7,090 bases of DNA from Firmicutes bacterium UBA5473 (lineage in GTDB: Bacteria > Bacillota > DTU084): contig DIQB01000058.1 of NCBI GenBank assembly GCA_002427165.1, positions 1 through 7,090 on the forward strand, in the 5' to 3' direction. The notes beneath the pieces are model-generated. The model was not told the DNA's origin and made no database searches. It saw only the letters and a program-made list of their open reading frames with translations. The position numbers were made by a program, and so were the translations under genes. This document shows positions 5,808 to 7,090 of the stretch, piece after piece; position 1 is the stretch's first letter; every line of letters starts with the position of its first letter.

Positions 5808-5837
5808 ATTATAGCACAGCTGATGTACCTTTGTCAA
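5808..5837 (-). promoter_or_regulatory. Strong promoter of the tRNA-Ser pair, TTGACA-18-TATAAT
   Basis: Both hexamers are perfect matches on the minus strand: TTGACA at 5832-5837 and TATAAT at 5808-5813. The spacer is 18 bases and its last bases are TGC, an extended -10. Transcription should begin near 5801. The -35 lies only 12 bases after the stop codon of the upstream stalk protein gene. Confidence 0.88.
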
Positions 5838-5849
5838 CACCAGTTCTGT

Positions 5850-6884
5850 CTATTTTTTCACTGCATTGCGCCCGCTCAATTCCTTCAGCTCAGGGCTTAA
5901 AACGTGCTCAAGCTGGGAGAGAGGAATGGCAAACTCTGGCTTACCCTCAGCATAAGCTGCAATTTCATATGACTGAAAGCAAATTACCAGCGCCTCATTT
6001 GTGAAATAAAACTCTTGATCCGGGGCTATGGAATCAAAACTATAATTCTGGGATTTATGCCGATCTCCTCTAATCTGCTCTTCGATCTTCCGATTGAGCA
6101 AAGACACATAATCCGTGCAGGGGACAAACAGTTCCTCCAACGAATACTGTTTACCTGTTTTCAAATTAAAATTATAAGCAAACTTTGCAGTCAGGCCATG
6201 CGCCCCACCCAAATAACGATAATCCTCAAAAACTATGCTCAGCAGATCACCGTGGTTTCTTTTCACAAGATAGTTTAGGTAGTAGTCAATCTTTGCATTT
6301 GGACTCCAAAGGTTGGCCAACAAATTTTCCTCATCTTTAAAAGCGTCTTTTTTAATTGTAGCAACTTTTTCAGTAATGACCGAGTTTAATTGTGTCTCGT
6401 ATTTTTGATCCAAGCCTCTGAGCCGGGGATATTGCAGCTGGAGATCAAAATATTTGTTCTCATAAGTCTCCCTTTGGTTTAGAAGCTCAGCCTGTTTTTC
6501 TGAAAGATGACTAATCGTCACGTTCTTTGGGTTTAACTTCACATTAAGGCGCAGATGATCTTCAAAGAAACTTTTAGGTGCATAAAAAACACCATCTACA
6601 AGGCTAGGCTCAGAGTATAAATATAGGTGGTGTCCATTGTCCACCAAAGTGCTATCGGTGCGGTTGAACCTGAGCTGATTGTCCTTTTTAGTGAGAGTAA
6701 CTTCATCTGCTGCATACTGGACGATAAAGCCAGCAAATTGCGCCACCTGCCGCAAGGGCAAAAAAACTTCTCCCTCTATTGTATGAATCTGGTCATAATC
6801 TAAAACTAAGGACTTTGCAATTGCAGGCGTAGCAATCAGTGCCATAGACACCATTAGGAAAAAAAGCAATATTTTCTTCATCAT
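5850..6884 (-). CDS. Exported stalk-domain protein with PdaC/RsiV-like C-terminus (CuAO_N1 + DUF4163 + DUF3298)
   Basis: This 344-residue protein is predicted to be secreted. A signal peptide covers about residues 1-23 (KKILLFFLMVSMALIATPAIA) and there is no lipobox. Residues about 26-127 resemble the copper-amine-oxidase N-terminal 'stalk' fold common in Clostridia and Paenibacillus, with EVFLPLRQVAQFAGF and later DGVFYAPKSFFEDHLRLNV. Residues about 140-235 resemble DUF4163, ending in YRYLGGAHG (223-230). Residues about 245-330 resemble DUF3298, with FYFTNEALVICFQSYEIAAYA and a FAIPLSQL ending. The last two domains occur in B. subtilis RsiV, where they bind lysozyme, and before the deacetylase domain of PdaC. 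No catalytic domain is seen here, so a binding or envelope-sensing role is an inference. GGGAGGT (6891-6897) lies six bases before the ATG at 6884; a second ATG follows directly at 6881. The longer open frame begins with a GTG that overlaps this site and is unlikely. Confidence 0.85.
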   Translation of the reverse strand: MMKKILLFFLMVSMALIATPAIAKSLVLDYDQIHTIEGEVFLPLRQVAQFAGFIVQYAADEVTLTKKDNQLRFNRTDSTLVDNGHHLYLYSEPSLVDGVFYAPKSFFEDHLRLNVKLNPKNVTISHLSEKQAELLNQRETYENKYFDLQLQYPRLRGLDQKYETQLNSVITEKVATIKKDAFKDEENLLANLWSPNAKIDYYLNYLVKRNHGDLLSIVFEDYRYLGGAHGLTAKFAYNFNLKTGKQYSLEELFVPCTDYVSLLNRKIEEQIRGDRHKSQNYSFDSIAPDQEFYFTNEALVICFQSYEIAAYAEGKPEFAIPLSQLEHVLSPELKELSGRNAVKK

Positions 6885-6890
6885 CCATAT

Positions 6891-6897
6891 ACCTCCC
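6891..6897 (-). promoter_or_regulatory. Ribosome binding site of the stalk protein gene
   Basis: GGGAGGT on the minus strand is six bases before the ATG at 6884 and nine before the ATG at 6881. Either could be used. It rules against the upstream GTG at 6899, which lies within or beside this site. Confidence 0.8.
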
Positions 6898-6912
6898 ACA
6901 AGCTTTAACTCT

Positions 6913-6941
6913 ATTATACTACAACCGCGCTTTGAATGAAA
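6913..6941 (-). promoter_or_regulatory. Candidate promoter of the stalk protein gene
   Basis: A perfect TATAAT on the minus strand (6913-6918) would start transcription near 6906, about 20 bases before the ATG. The hexamer 17 bases upstream, TTTCAT (6936-6941), matches the -35 consensus poorly, so an activator or alternative factor might be needed. Position just after the upstream gene's terminator supports it. Confidence 0.5.
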
Positions 6942-6956
6942 GCAGAGCTAGCTTTT

Positions 6957-6998
6957 CTCAAACAAAAAGGTGAACCCGACGTTTGTCTGAGTTCACCT
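6957..6998 (-). terminator. Intrinsic terminator of the upstream partial gene
   Basis: On the minus strand, AGGTGAAC (6991-6998) pairs with GTTCACCT (6968-6975). A further GAC/GTC pairing lies inside the loop. The stem is followed by TTTTGTTTGAG. It lies six bases past the stop codon of the partial gene at the window edge. Confidence 0.85.
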
Positions 6999-7004
6999 AG
7001 CCTG

Positions 7005-7090
7005 CTAGCGATCCCGCTCTTTGTCATCTTGCCTACGACGGTCACCGAAGGGATAGACAGGAGTCAGATGCCTGCGGGGTGGCTCTGGCT
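7005..7090 (-). CDS. C-terminal end of an unidentified protein (partial at window edge)
   Basis: One minus-strand frame stays open from the window edge (first full codon at 7088) for 27 codons and ends in TAG at 7005-7007. The encoded tail is rich in Pro, Arg and Asp (PEPPRRHLTP near its start, RRRQDDKERDR at its end), a charged and probably disordered C-terminus. The other two minus-strand frames close sooner. An intrinsic terminator six bases downstream supports a real gene ending here. The product cannot be recognised from so little sequence. Confidence 0.55.
   Translation of the reverse strand, partial: PEPPRRHLTPVYPFGDRRRQDDKERDR

Noticed and set aside
5793..5820. GCTGT...ACAGC inverted repeat flanking the tRNA-Ser -10
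   Set aside because: Five-base arms 18 bases apart are expected by chance, and a near-consensus tRNA promoter needs no operator.
6015..6278. Plus-strand 87-codon open frame
   Set aside because: It is antisense to the DUF3298-like region of the stalk protein, with no independent support.

Overview
The window looks like ordinary chromosome from a Bacillota (Firmicutes) relative, probably on the Clostridia or Negativicutes side. The signs are strong AGGAGG-type ribosome binding sites, compact intrinsic terminators, TTGACA/TATAAT promoters, tRNAs with encoded CCA, and a secreted protein pairing a copper-amine-oxidase-type stalk domain with a PdaC/RsiV-like C-terminus. Base composition looks moderate, mid-40s percent GC by eye. 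A TolC-family gene suggests a two-membrane (diderm) cell envelope but does not prove it. All recognised genes lie on the minus strand, so the window reads biologically from right to left.

Right edge to about 5590: The last 27 codons of an unrecognised gene (7005-7090) are followed by an intrinsic terminator. Next comes a promoter and a 344-residue exported protein (5850-6884) with stalk, DUF4163-like and DUF3298-like regions. A near-consensus promoter just beyond its stop codon drives two adjacent serine tRNAs, Ser(TGA) and Ser(GCT). They end at a hairpin with T-rich tails on both strands.

5590 to 5069: A 90-residue, half-size TMEM165/GDT1 (UPF0016) membrane protein begins right after that terminator with an excellent ribosome binding site but no visible promoter of its own. 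A tRNA-Arg(ACG) with its own promoter and a strong terminator follows.

5068 to 1: A regulatory region of about 345 bp holds two candidate promoters, each associated with a small inverted repeat. It leads into a four-gene operon: a TolC-like outer-membrane channel, a MacA/HlyD-like adaptor, a MacB/LolD-type ABC ATPase and a MacB-type permease. The genes overlap, abut or are 10 bp apart, indicating translational coupling. Together they encode every part of a MacAB-TolC-like exporter. The substrate cannot be told from sequence.

I found no CRISPR array, mobile element, prophage, rRNA or clearly novel multigene system. The points most worth a second look are the TolC component in a Firmicutes-like genome, the possible operators upstream of the operon, the half-size GDT1 gene tucked behind a tRNA terminator, and the architecture of the exported stalk protein.
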